The notes under the pieces: generated by a model
Seen by the model: the letters and a program-made list of their open reading frames with translations, nothing else
Told to the model about the DNA's origin: nothing
Database searches by the model: none
NCBI GenBank assembly: GCA_947623455.1
Contig: OX392536.1
Location: forward strand, 39,949,465-40,013,464
Direction of reading: 5' to 3'
Source of the DNA: Mimachlamys varia
Lineage: Eukaryota; Mollusca; Bivalvia; Pectinida; Pectinidae
Length of the DNA stretch: 64,000 nucleotides
In this document: positions 10,121 to 22,424 of the stretch, one piece after another
Position numbering within the stretch: the first letter of the stretch is position 1
How the letters are laid out: each line of letters begins with the position of its first letter
Program-made: the position numbers and the translations under genes

Positions 10121-11515
10121 CTAGGTACAGCCATATTGGTTGTTGCCTGGTTGAAATTGGTAATATTGAAAATGTAACGTTTCCTTCCAATATACGGCAT
10201 AAGCTGTATCCCATTATGTTTAATATTGATATAAAATGCAGTTCAGCCCCCAAAATAAAAAAAAAAACACAGTTACCCCCTCTAAAAAATGTCGTCCATT
10301 GAATGCTGTTTTCAGTTCAGGTAAAAGTAGTTACCTGTATCTCGTGGAGGCAATATAGGGGGATTATCTTATATTAAAAACGGTCATTTGTCATGTAAAT
10401 GTAAGTTTCGTGTCAAATAAATGTATAAAATTAAAATAATAACACCGACATATCGTAATTACATTTACGATACGGTTACCTAAATACTAATTAAGTTTGA
10501 GAAATGTATTTTGATACCCATGTGCCTCAACTACCTCACATGTTTACAATGGCAACAATTTACGCTAGCGATGAATCGGTGTAATCAGTGAGTTAATACC
10601 GTCCGATCCACGCGGAAGTGTATAATATATACCAATTCCATCAGAATTTATACAACACAAATTAAACTTTGTTGACAATTCTTGCAAAATCATTAAATTG
10701 CCTGAAAAAACACCACCGGAAGTGCCCGAAGAACATCTTTTCACGTGCTATACATTCGCCCAAAAAAAGAAAATTGGTAATCTCTAAAAACAATTTATCG
10801 TGATAGAAATGGGCAGTTTTTGCTTTGTGACGATACACCAAGTAACATTTACCTTAACTACACGCTTGAATCCTATTTAATTGTTAATTTTGTCGATGTT
10901 TCATCATGCCTCTAAGTCAGGCGTATGAATTTCTGAAAAAGTAAATAGTTCAAAATGGAGAGTAGAGGAGTATATTTCGCTACATGCAACGGGAAGATGT
11001 TTGATTTGAGAGATCTGAACTAATGTCATAACTCGTCATACCGCAGACGATAAGATTTTTGTTTTTGCTTTGCGGCTTGCCACACAATTTGATGATCGGC
11101 GATGGAAATTTCAAAAATTTGATCCAGATGTGATCGGTGTTCAGAATGTGCGTAAGTTGCCGTTCTTATGAGAAGTACGTTCTCTTATTCTGCGATTTTC
11201 AATTGAAAGGGAGATTTATTCAAAAATCGAAGGCTCGTCTATCATTCTGTGCATATTAAAAAAACAAAAAATGATTTTCATTGTTTTTATTATCTTTCGC
11301 AATATTCTGAAAATGTGCACGCGTTTTAAGGCATATAACTTAAAATATAAGAAAAACCACCAAACATAGCAAAATATGGTTGAAGTTATCGATTCTCCAT
11401 CAGAAAATATACTTTGTGGTCTACTTTGGTCATGTATTTTGCAGTATTCAGTAAAATAACAAGTTTTGGTAAAAACACCTCCGCCATATTGAATGTTCCT
11501 GTACCTAGTCCTTAA
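10114..11515. mobile_element. Element B, unit 2
   Basis: Bounded by TTAAGGACTAGGTACAG (about 10114-10130) and its reverse complement (11499-11515). About 150 bp next to the left end, present in units 3-6, is missing here: the A-run near 10260 jumps straight to ACACAGTTACCCC. The minus-strand frame is frameshifted. Confidence 0.45.
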
Positions 11516-12255
11516 ATAATCTCGTGACAACTGACGGTGTCTCGTGAGTAGGTACACGCATGGTCAAGGTAGCCACACATTCCTGTATATACCTGTACTG
11601 TGGTAAATCTACGTGCATTGTCAGTTCAGTTTTACATGTTCCCTCAGTTTAACATAGCTGAATAGACATCGGTGCTTCAAAAATCTAAAACATTTTTATT
11701 ATTACATATTACGATTGTATCTTATACTTTAATTCAAATTGATGTCCGCTTATCCCACAGCGTACAAAGAGAATGATATCAGTGGAATTTTCAAGGTTAG
11801 TAAAACTGAGTGAGGATCATTTACATTATCTTGACCGCACTCGATAAGACTGTTTGCATTCATATGAAGGTCAAGCGGTATGGTCAGATAAACCCCGTGG
11901 TCAGACACATGTCGTTTCTAGGTCGTCAAAACATTGCTCAGTAAATTCTGCCGAATTTGCAAAAGTTCAATATTCCTGTCCCGGTGCATTACACCGCAAT
12001 ATGTGCATGAGGTTCGAAAGATAATGACAAAAAGTGTTAAACATCACCCTACGTAACTTCCTATATAATGTCTCTCGTAACTATGACTCACGGCGTTAGT
12101 ACACTTGACCAGTGGTCGAATCTTAAGATGTCCTAAATGACCTTGTCCACCTACTTCTACAAGGTAAATAAACAACATGTGATCCCCTCCCCACGTGTCT
12201 GATAACCGAAGACAAGACTTTATGTAACTTTATTTATTTATTACACAATCCAACC
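11516..12255 (+). promoter_or_regulatory. Upstream region of FAS1 gene copy 2
   Basis: Collinear with the upstream region of copy 1 with scattered substitutions. No gene seen. Confidence 0.4.
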
Positions 12256-12263
12256 TATATAAG
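12256..12263 (+). promoter_or_regulatory. TATA box, copy 2
   Basis: TATATAAG, 50 nt before the ATG at 12306. Confidence 0.7.
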
Positions 12264-12305
12264 GACCTGACAATTCTGATGTGCCGGCAGCTACACGGAG
12301 TCATC

Positions 12306-15300
12306 ATGAAGGTATTGGCAGTCATCTCCCTCCTCGCTATAGTGTCTTCAGGGTATTGCCAGCAGGGCAACTTGGTGGAGCTTGCTGAACAGCTTGGCGC
12401 CAAGACTCTAGTGGAACTAGTCAAGGAGGCTGGTCTTGCCGAGACCCTTTCAAGTGGAGGTACATTGCAGATCGACAACTTATTTATCTTAATTTCAATA
12501 TTATAAACATTCATTTAAATTTATACTGTAATAATTGTTTAATAATTGACAATTTCCTCATCCAAAACATGGATAGTATCATTGTTATATCCTTATATCG
12601 CCTGAGTTGTTAGATTTCATGAACCGTTTATAGCCATACATGTTTGTGTATATAGAGTGAGAGAGCCAAACACACTTGATTTCTGTAGTAAAAATGATTT
12701 ATTTGCACCAACATAGAATAATGATATGTATATACATCAATGAATATTATTGTTATAGATGCGTTTAATATGTCAATGATATCTTTACCGTCGTTATTGC
12801 TCAATGATACAATTGCATTGCTCTATGACGAAGCTTTATGATATTTGTCTTACAATGTTGCCGCTGTTGTACGATATTTGTCTTACAATGTTGTCTCTGT
12901 TGTACGATATTCGTCTTACAATGTTGTCTCTGTTGTACGATATTTGTTTCGGTTTTTATGCATTGCATATTAAGTCGTTTTGTTGAAGGCGTTTGACAGA
13001 CAAAATAATTATCCTGCATGTCGCTACAAAATACACAAGTCTATGTTGCTGCTATGCTGTAATCTGTCATTGCTGTGATATATACTCTTCTTCTGTGATA
13101 TTCCCTACACGATATTCTGTGTTGCTCCTCCCCAGGTCCCTTCACTGTCATACATACTACACTTCTGTGGTATTCCCTACACTATAGTCTTTGGTGCCCC
13201 TCCCCAGGTCCCTTCATTGCGATACACACTAACCATCTGTGATATTCCCTTCACGATATTCTGTGGTGTTCCTCCCCTGGTCCCTTCACTGTGACACATA
13301 CTATACTTCTGTGATATTCTCTACACGATATTCTGTGTTGTTCCTCCCCAGGTCCCTTCACTGTCTTCGGTCCCACGGATGATGCCTTCACCAAGTTGCC
13401 ACGCGCTATTATTGATTACCTGAAAAAGAACAAGACAGCGTTACAGGATGTCCTCAAATACCACGTGGTCAGTGGAAAGGTGTACTCCTCTCAGCTGTCT
13501 AATGAACTCCAGGCTGCCTCTCTTTTGGCTCCAGCCAAGATCAGGATCAATATTTACCAGGGCGGCAAGGTAAGTCACCTGTTACACTAAATAGCGGTTC
13601 AGGGGCAAGTTTTTCTACATTAGGACCTGCTGTCAAGACGTCCAAGGCTATGGTGATTGATTGCAACAAATGTTTACTTGAACTTTTATTTATCCATCAA
13701 CATTTCATTATTAGTAAGGATTACTTTACAGAAATAAAGGACATAATTTAAGGCACCTGCTTGTCAAGACGTTTGAGGTATAACAAGTTTTAACGTCGTC
13801 AGTGACTTTTTATTCATAAATCAATAGATCAATTTTTCTGTATAAAAACAGTAAAAGTAGAAGTCTTGTGTTAATACTTGTTCAGACTTGATATCAGTGA
13901 AGTTACCTTGAGGATTGTGTATAACATTAAACTTTATTCCACGGTGCCTCAGGTGGTGACTGCTGACGGCTCGCCAATTGTGAAGGTTGACCAGAACGCT
14001 ACTAACGGTGTGATCCACGTGGTAGACCGTGTCATGTTTCCCATCCCGGTCGAGTCAATGGTGGAAAGAGTGATGGCCGATCGTCAGCTCAAAACTCTTC
14101 TCACTGCCGTTACTGCTGCCGGTATAGGTGGCGCTCTCGGTGGTAAGTCTTCTTGAGAAGATTGGGTCTGGTTGCGCTGTCGGCAATAAGTCCACAGTGG
14201 CCAGAGATGGGGCACACACGAAAAGTACCGTTATGTACATGTAACATTGTGACACTAAATCCCAAAAGTCAGAGAACTTTAAATTTTACAGTTGGAAATC
14301 TATTTTTTCGGAAATAGTCTTAATACAACCTTACCAATCTTTAGCTCGCCATGGTTTCCTAACTTTATTTGGTTTTTGTTTCTGCATAGCCGACGGTCTG
14401 ACCCTCTTTGCTCCAACAGACAAAGCCTTCGCCAAGCTTCCAGCTGGCACACTGAACAACCTACTAAAGAACAAGACTGCTCTGACAGGTAAAGATTGGT
14501 CTTTTTTACACGCTCTAGTGGTATCTGCAGCGCTGATAATGAAATAAATGCAGGTCTAAACTCAAAATAATAAAGTCACGGAGATCTGCACATGCACTGA
14601 TGTCCTTGGTTAGTTTTCTTTGTTCATGTTTTGTCCCTTTCAATCGATTTTGAGTACGGATTAAGGTTTTGTTCACGCTTCAGTATTCTATGATATTTTT
14701 AATAGTTGTTAGATACGTTAAACCACTCATTTGTTTTTGATTTGTACAGACGTACTGACATACCACGTTGTCAAGGGAACAGCCTTCAGCGCAGGTCTGA
14801 CTAACGGCGAGAAGGTCGCCACTCTGGAGGGCAAGGATGTATCCTTCACTCTGGAAAACGGTCAGTTTCTTGTGATCAGCTGTAATGGGAATCGTTAACT
14901 TTGCTTTGTTTTATACACCGATTAAACTGTCAACGTTGTCTATCACAATATATTGAGGCAATTATATCGTCGTTAAATACGCTTCTCAGAGAATGAAATA
15001 AAACCCCAAAACAAACAAACAAAAATTTGCTGATCATGATAAATATTTTTTTTTCACTTGTGTACACTTATGGTGGACCTGCACACATTCAAAATGTACA
15101 ACACCATGCAATGTCTGTTTGAACTAAGTCTAAAATAATAAAACGTTCTAGACGAGGAAAGTCAGTTGTTATAGCAAGGCTTGTTTTGTTTTCACAGGTA
15201 GGGTAAAGGTAGATAATGCCATGGTCATCCGTGCTGATGACGCCGTTAGCAACGGAGTTATCCACGTCATCGACAGCGTCCTTCTCCCGCCACAATACAG

Positions 15301-15325
15301 ACGTCGCTCCCGACTGTTTAACTGA
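12306..15325 (+). CDS. Secreted two-domain fasciclin (FAS1) protein, copy 2
   Basis: Exons 12306-12459, 13352-13569, 13953-14142, 14390-14488, 14750-14860 and 15198-15325 give 299 aa with the same domain plan as copy 1 and an intact frame. Differences from copy 1 are A70, V157 and R259. The last comes from GTAGGG instead of GTAGCG at the start of exon 6 and destroys the N257-G-S sequon. Intron 1 is the shortest of the array (892 bp) because the minisatellite is almost gone. Intron 3 shares small variants with copy 4, such as an extra ACATGT before AACATTGTG, which suggests conversion or common descent of that segment. Confidence 0.9.
12838..12950. repeat. Intron 1 minisatellite, about 3-4 units, copy 2
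   Basis: The same 33-bp unit as in copy 1, reduced to a few units. It is the shortest allele in the array. Confidence 0.85.
13094..13351 (+). repeat. 72-bp decoy-acceptor repeat, copy 2
   Basis: Exon-like starts at 13136, 13208 and 13280 precede the true exon 2 start at 13352, exactly 72 bp apart. The third decoy reads CCCCTGG, so its AG is lost. Confidence 0.85.
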
Positions 15326-15409
15326 ACATCAATCATAATCACTTGCTAGATGTCCATTTCATGTATATAGTATCATTGATTTGTTACTGATGTGTTGTTT
15401 TAGGAGAGA

Positions 15410-15415
15410 AATAAA
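15410..15415 (+). terminator. Polyadenylation signal AATAAA, copy 2
   Basis: 85 nt after the stop codon, in the same context as in copy 1. Confidence 0.75.
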
Positions 15416-15429
15416 ATATTTTGTTGATA

Positions 15430-18400
15430 AAACTCTTCAATCTGTTTTGATTACCTGTGTTTCCTAAATGTGAAGTGGGGGTATCAACTACTGGTTGTAC
15501 CGGTAATGAAATCTTGGTCTTAACTTTAAAACAGATTAATACGTAGATAAAATGTCATGTAAAGCGTAGCCTGTAAAGCTACCATAAAAGATGCAAATCG
15601 TAGTATTCAAATATTTGTATCAGGTATATCAAAATAGTTTTTTTTTTTTTGTATTTGATTCATCTTATATTTACATACACTCTTTTTACTAACTGTGTCG
15701 GGCTTTATCCAAGGAACATTTCAGCCAAATATCATGCTTCTAGGGTTTTTGGTATTTCAGAAGAAATCGTTTAAAGGTATAAAATGATTTGACCCCTATG
15801 ACCTGTCATTTGCAAATTTTGCTCGCCTTTTCCAAGGAAGATACCAGCCAAATAGTATGTCTCTAATCCTTTTGGTTTATTAGAGGAAGTCGTTTAAAAC
15901 CCATAACAGATTTCACCTCTGTGACTTTGAGTATGGATCAAGGTCATTTCTTTTCTCGACTTTGTTAGGGTTCATTCAAAGGATCTTTCAGCCAAATATC
16001 ATGCTTCTAGGGCTTCTTGTATTTCAGAAGAAGTGGTTTGAAAATTTTAACAGATTTAACTTATATGACCTGTCATTTGCAAATTTTGCTCGGCTTTTTC
16101 GCACGATATTATGGAGGACAAAGCAAACAGTGTGTCTATCTTCTATCACTTAACATCAATCGATACATAAACGTCATCCGATCATGGACACATGCGCACA
16201 AAGTCACGGACAACAAGTGACTTATCATCAGAGCTGCCCCATCTCCAAAGATCATCAAATATAATCGAACAAAATTGGAGGAAATATTGGGGAAAACTTG
16301 CATCCGATAATACATCCCCGCATTACATAATTACCCAGTGTGTGTCGATAAACTGTATACTGTAATTAGGTTGGCTACTCTATGTAATCAGTATTTATAC
16401 TGGCTAATGTTAACTAACGACACAAGCATTCGAGAGATGAAGGTTGATCAGGACTATGGTCAAGTCTTAGGATCGCCATCATTTTGAGGACTTAATGTTT
16501 ATTTGGATGTAAAAAAGATTTACATGGCTGTCGTTGTCGATTAAGCAGAAGACGCTTATTTTTCCGAAACGCCTGGTCTTATATTGTTGTACTTTTACAA
16601 GTGAATATTTCCCTTGCTCATATTTTGCCCCAAGTTTAATCGATTTTGAGATCGGATTATGATTTTGTTCACGCCTTAGTATTCTCTATATTTTTTAAAT
16701 GTTACCCAATTGCAAGCTTTACATCTGTATGACATTGTTGCAGTCTGAAAGTTTTCCAATGTTCAATTTTTGTACTTAGCAAAACTTTGCAGACACTAAA
16801 TTTGGTGTCAATTTCAAGAACACAAAGAAACAATGTACTCAGATATCGAAGTTATCTTTACTTGAGGAAAACCACAAAGCATCAATAGACATGCAGTTAA
16901 CACTTAATTCATTCAATATTGACAATTGTTTCAAATTCAGCAATAAAGTTTATCAGAAATCACTATATCAAAAGGAGATGTAGGTGTACAACATATAAAA
17001 TTAACAGGTCAAAATCCAAATATCACATTTTGTATATAAAAAAAAAAACAAATCTCAGTTCATGATTCCTTGACCAGTCATCAATCCTTATGAGTATTCA
17101 TAGAACCCAAGAACAACTATTTATTGCCGTACAAGAAATTTAACTAATTTAACTAAGGTTACAAGAAGCTTTTTGTTGACAAAAAGGGCCTGCTCATAGC
17201 TATAGCTATCTGTCATAAAGTCCCTATTAGAAAATAGATATTCAGGAACTATCACTTCATCCCAGGTCAATATTTTTTCTCAATCTTATGAAACATAATG
17301 AATTTAAACTTCACACTAAAATATTCTTAAAATTTAACTCCACTTTTAAAAAGGTCAAATCATATCCTAATTATGAAACAATTAATAGATCCGTTTACAA
17401 ATTAACAACACATGGATTCGAGAGATGCTGGTTGATCAGATCTATGGGCAAGTTTTATGGTCGCCATCTTTGTCTCATTGAAATTATTTTGTATCTTTGT
17501 GTGATTTGAAAAAGGCGGTTTTTGAGTATGGTCATTAGTATGCTTACTTGTTGCGATTGACAATGACTCGGACTCATATCGAGGACTTGATGTTTACTTG
17601 GATGTGTCCAAGATTTACATGGCGGGTGTCGTCGAGAAGCAGAAGACGCTTCCTCTTCCGGAACACCTGGTCTTATTCTCTTGTACTTTTATAAGGGTCT
17701 CCATGTAAATATTTCCTTTCATATTTTGCCCCTGGTTTAATCGATTTTGAGTTCGGATAATGATTTTGTAAACGCTTGGGTATTCTCTAATTTATTTTCT
17801 ATGAGTGCTAATGCACCTCCTCCTGCAACCATAAAACGCTTTCACCATTGAATCCATAACAGGGTTGACAAATACGGTACACACAATGACAAAATCAATT
17901 TCAGGGTGGACTAATAAGGTATAGGTATGGCAGCGTCACACACTTCGACAATATATATATATCAGAATGGACCAATAATATACATGTAGAGTATAACAGC
18001 GTCATACACGATGACAAAATTATGTATCAGGATGGACCAATAAGGTAAAGGTATGACAGCTTCACAACAATGGTAAATTTATATATGCATTTCTATTTTA
18101 GTTAATGAGTTAACGAATGCATTAGGGTAATGGCATTGGGCCAGTTTTGGTTCAGATGACCAGAGACATATAAAGGTCCTCCTGCCATTCTTTTGCTGAC
18201 TCGGATAATTGGAACGTGTCATCAGTAATAAGAAAATAAATAGTTACACAATTATCACGTGGTACATTATGGGGCTTTCACCGTCACAGTCATGCGAATC
18301 ATTGCCTTTTACGCTGATAGATCATCAATGGATTTGTAATTATGTATAAAACGTAAGAATAGTATCTTCCTACAGCTCTTATTAGTACAGGCAGAGATTT

Positions 18401-18656
18401 CTGACCTCGTTTTGTTGGTGTTTTATGTCAATGTTGCAACTAACTGTCTGTATTTTTTATCATTATTATCAATTCTGTAATTGGATCCTCGGGCCTGTTG
18501 AATTAAATCAAATAAATCAATAAATAAAATAAATATAGATTATGTAAAACAATTCAACATTTCGGCGCACGTATGTAAGAGGTACATTTTAATATGAAGA
18601 GCCACGCGGACACACTGATCGTTGTCTCCAACATTAAAGCAAGCGCGTAATGATGA
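15430..18656. other. 3' spacer of unit 2
   Basis: No gene recognised. Contains the ~130-bp repeat (15693-16110), the two diverged duplicated blocks (about 16430-16690 and 17410-17790) and AT-rich sequence collinear with unit 1. Confidence 0.6.
15693..16110. repeat. Three units of the ~130-bp repeat, unit 2
   Basis: Units begin around the TTTATCCAAGGAAC, TTTTCCAAGGAAGATACC and TTCATTCAAAGGATC segments, each followed by CAGCCAAATA and then by AGAAGAAGT-type and GACCT-type strings. Confidence 0.7.
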
Positions 18657-20057
18657 CCTTCATTTATGGCAAGCCAACTTAACATTTACTCAAGGAGCAA
18701 TGTGAATTCAGTTTTTTTTTATCAAATTATATAAGATAGCATATTTAATTATATAGGATATCTGATATAAATGAGACATCCTATATAGCATGTGAGATAT
18801 CTTATATAATATATATATCGCATATGTTATATAAAATATCTTATCTATTATATAAAATATATCATATGCTGTATAAGATATTTCATATATCATATGAAAT
18901 ATCTCATATATAAATTGAATGAGATATCTGATACACCGCAATGTCCTGTGTATTACCCGCACCGGAGTACAGCCCGCGGAAAGTTTATTAAGGCATTTGT
19001 GAGCTTTTCTAAAATAAATTCCATATAACCCGCATTGGCAGATTACCCGCGGGTTATACGTCGAATGCATGCCTGGTGAGTACAAGTGGAGAGATTTATT
19101 ATTTTGAACATCATGTACAAGTAATCATCAAGGATTTTTTTATTGAGCTGCATGTATAAACATTTAGAGGGATTAAATGACCTTGCCCAACAGATACAGG
19201 CCAGAAAAGTCCATTGCGTAATACACAAGGCCATCCACTGATGAGTTTGTAAATTCAATTCCATTAAATAGATTAGTTTATGCATTAAATACAGGTTAAA
19301 TAAAAAAGATCATGTTCAAAAGCTTTGTATAATTATTTATGTAGTTGTTTCCCAATTTTAGCAAAATAGTACAAATGGTCTTCTGAACCCCCCCACCGGA
19401 ACATAATCGAGAAAAACGAGCTGGATGGGAGCTGTTTACTTCACCAGTTTAAAGTGAACAACAACAAGAAATTAAATGATGACATAAGATATCTCATTTA
19501 ATTTTCTATATTAAATGTATTTTAAATATTATACCAAGAAACTAATTTCTCCCTTAAACAGTGCACGTAGAATGGCACTATGGCGGAGAGGGATAGAATA
19601 TTCGACGGCTTTGAATAATGTATTGAAAAGGCCGAACATTTTCTTTTATAAGGCAGCGGTTTTTCAGAGTATATACTCGGCTATATAGATGATTCAGCAT
19701 TAAATGCATTAAAATATCAGCATGATTTCGAGGGATACCTGACGGAGAAACGTTATTTCGTGTTTTGTTAAAATCTCGTTGTCAAATAAGATATCTGATA
19801 AGGGAACGAGATCTTTGATTATATAAGATATATGAGATATCTAATGTATCATAAAAGATATCTTATATAGAAAAATAATATATAAAATATAATATATGAG
19901 ATATCTTATATATTAATTAAGATATACAAAATTTGATTTAATTTCTATTATAAGATATGTCATTTGCAATGCAAAAATATCTCATATACTTTTTTCTGAA
20001 ATACAAGATCGACATAGGTCCTTGAATAAATGTTAAGTTGGCTTGTCATATTAAGGA
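18657..20057. mobile_element. Element A, unit 2
   Basis: Left inverted repeat 18657-18696, with CAAGCCAACTTAACATTTA intact; right 20019-20057. Internal GATATC palindromes are present. One segment near 19830 is shorter than in unit 1. Confidence 0.6.
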
Positions 20058-21635
20058 CTAAGTACAGCCATATTGGTTGTTGCCTGGTTGAAAATGGTAA
20101 TATTGAAAATGTAACGTTTCCTTCCAATATACGGCATAAGCTGTATCCCATTATGTTTAATATTGATATAAAATGCAGTTCAGCCCCCAAAATAAAAAAA
20201 AAAAATCTGTACTTATGAAAAAAAATCAGTAAATAATATCCAAATGGGAGTGCGCAAATATTTTCATATAGTTATTTGAAACATTTCAAAAAAATGATAC
20301 AAAGTTACTGCAATGTTCATAGAATGATAACCCAGTGTTAAAATTTCGATATTAATCTGTAAATCAGAGTACCAGGGAGAAACACAGTTACCCCCTCTAA
20401 AAAAATGTCGTCCATTGAATGCTGTTTTCAGTTCAGGTAAAAGTAGTTACCTGTTTCTCGTGGAGGCAGTATAGGGGGATTATCTTATATTAAAAACGGT
20501 CATTTGTCATGTAAATGTAAGTTTCGTGTCAAATAAATGTATAAAATTAAAATAATAACACCGACATATCGTAATTACATTTACGATACGGTTACCTAAA
20601 TACTAATTAAGTTTGAGAAATGTATTTTGATACCCATGTGCCTCAACTACCTCACATGTTTACAATGGCAACAATTTACGCTAGCGATGAATCGGTATAA
20701 TCAGTGAGTTAATACCGTCCGATCCACGCGGAAGTGTATAATATATACCAATTCCATCAGAATTTATACAACACAAATTAAACTTTGTTGACAATTCTGG
20801 CAAAATCATTAAATTGCCTGAAAAAACACCGCCGGAAGTGCCGAAGAACATCTTTTCACGTGCTATGCATTTGCCCAAAAAAGGAAAATTGGTAATCTCT
20901 AAAAACAATTTATCGAGATAGGAACGGGCAGTTTTTGCTTTGTGACGATACACCAAGTAACATTTACCTTAACTACATGCTTTTATCCTATTTAATTGTT
21001 AATTTTGTCGATGTTTCATCATGCCTCTAAGTCAGGCGTATGAATTTCTGAAAAAGCAAATAGTTCAAAATGGAGAGTAGAGGAGTATATATTTCGCTAC
21101 ATGCAACGGGAAGAGGTTTGATTTGAGAGATCTGAACTAATGTCATAACTCGTCATACCGCAGACGATAAGATTTTTGTTTTTGCTATACGGCGTGCCAC
21201 ACAATTTGATGATCGGCGATGGAAATTTCAAAAATTTGATCCAGATGTTATCGGTGTTCAGAATGTGCGTAAGTTGCCGTTCTTATGTGGAGTACGTTCT
21301 CTTATTCTGCGATTTTCAATTGAAAGGGAGATTTATTCAAAAATCCAAGGCTCGTCTATCATTCTGTGCATATTAAAAAAAAAACAAAAAATGATTTTCA
21401 TTGTTTTTATTATCTTTCGCAATATTCTGAAAATGTGCACGCGTTTTTAGGCATACAACTTAAAATATAAGAAAAACCACCAAACATAGCAAAATATGGT
21501 TGAAATTATCGATTCTCCATCAGAAAATGTACTTTGTGGTCTACTTTGGTCATGTATTTTGCAGTATTCAGTAAAATAACAAGTTTTGGTAAAAACACCT
21601 CCGCCATATTGAATGTTCCTGTACCTAGTCCTTAA
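20051..21635. mobile_element. Element B, unit 3
   Basis: Bounded by TTAAGGACTAAGTACAG (one mismatch, 20051-20067) and CTGTACCTAGTCCTTAA (21619-21635). Contains the intact unknown minus-strand frame 20681-20956 and the uninterrupted site CATTATGTTTA near 20149, where the LINE is inserted in unit 5. Confidence 0.45.
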
Positions 21636-22374
21636 ACAATCTCATGACAACTGCCGGTGTCTCGTGAGTAGATACACACATGGTCAAGGTAGCCACACAT
21701 TCCTGTATATACCTGTACTGTGGTCAATCTACGTGCATTGTCAGTTCAGTTTTACATGTTCCCTCAGTTTAACATAGCTGAATAGACATCGGTGCTTCAA
21801 AATCTAAAATATTTTTATTATTACATATTTAGATTGTATCTTATACTATAATTCAAATTGATGTCCGTTTATCCCACAGCGTACAAAGAGAATAATATCA
21901 GTGGACTTTTCAAGGTTAGTAAAACTGAGTGAGGATCAATTACATTATCTTGACCGCACTCGATAAGACTGTTTGCATTCACATGAAGGTCAATCGGTAT
22001 GGTCAGATAAACCCCGTGGTCAGACACATGTCGTTTCTAGGTCGTCAAAACATTGGTCAGTAAATTCTGCCGAATTTGCAAAAGTTCAATATTCCTGTCC
22101 CGGTGCATTACACCGCAATATGTGCATGAGGTTCGGAAGATAATGACAAAAAGTGTTAAACATCACCCTACGTTACTTTCTATATTATGTCTCTCGTAAC
22201 TATGACTCACGGCGTTAGTACACTTGACCAGTGGTCGAATCTTAAGATGTCCTACATGACCTTGTCCACCTACTTCTATAAGGTAAATAAACAGCATGTG
22301 ATCCCCTCCCCACGTGCCTGATAACCGAAGACAAGACTTTATGTAACTTTATTTATTTATTTCACAATCCAACC
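21636..22374 (+). promoter_or_regulatory. Upstream region of FAS1 gene copy 3
   Basis: Collinear with copy 1. No gene seen. Confidence 0.4.
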
Positions 22375-22382
22375 TATATAAG
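22375..22382 (+). promoter_or_regulatory. TATA box, copy 3
   Basis: TATATAAG, 50 nt before the ATG at 22425. Confidence 0.7.
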
Positions 22383-22424
22383 GACCTGACAATTCTGATG
22401 TGCCGGCAGCTACACGGAGTCATC

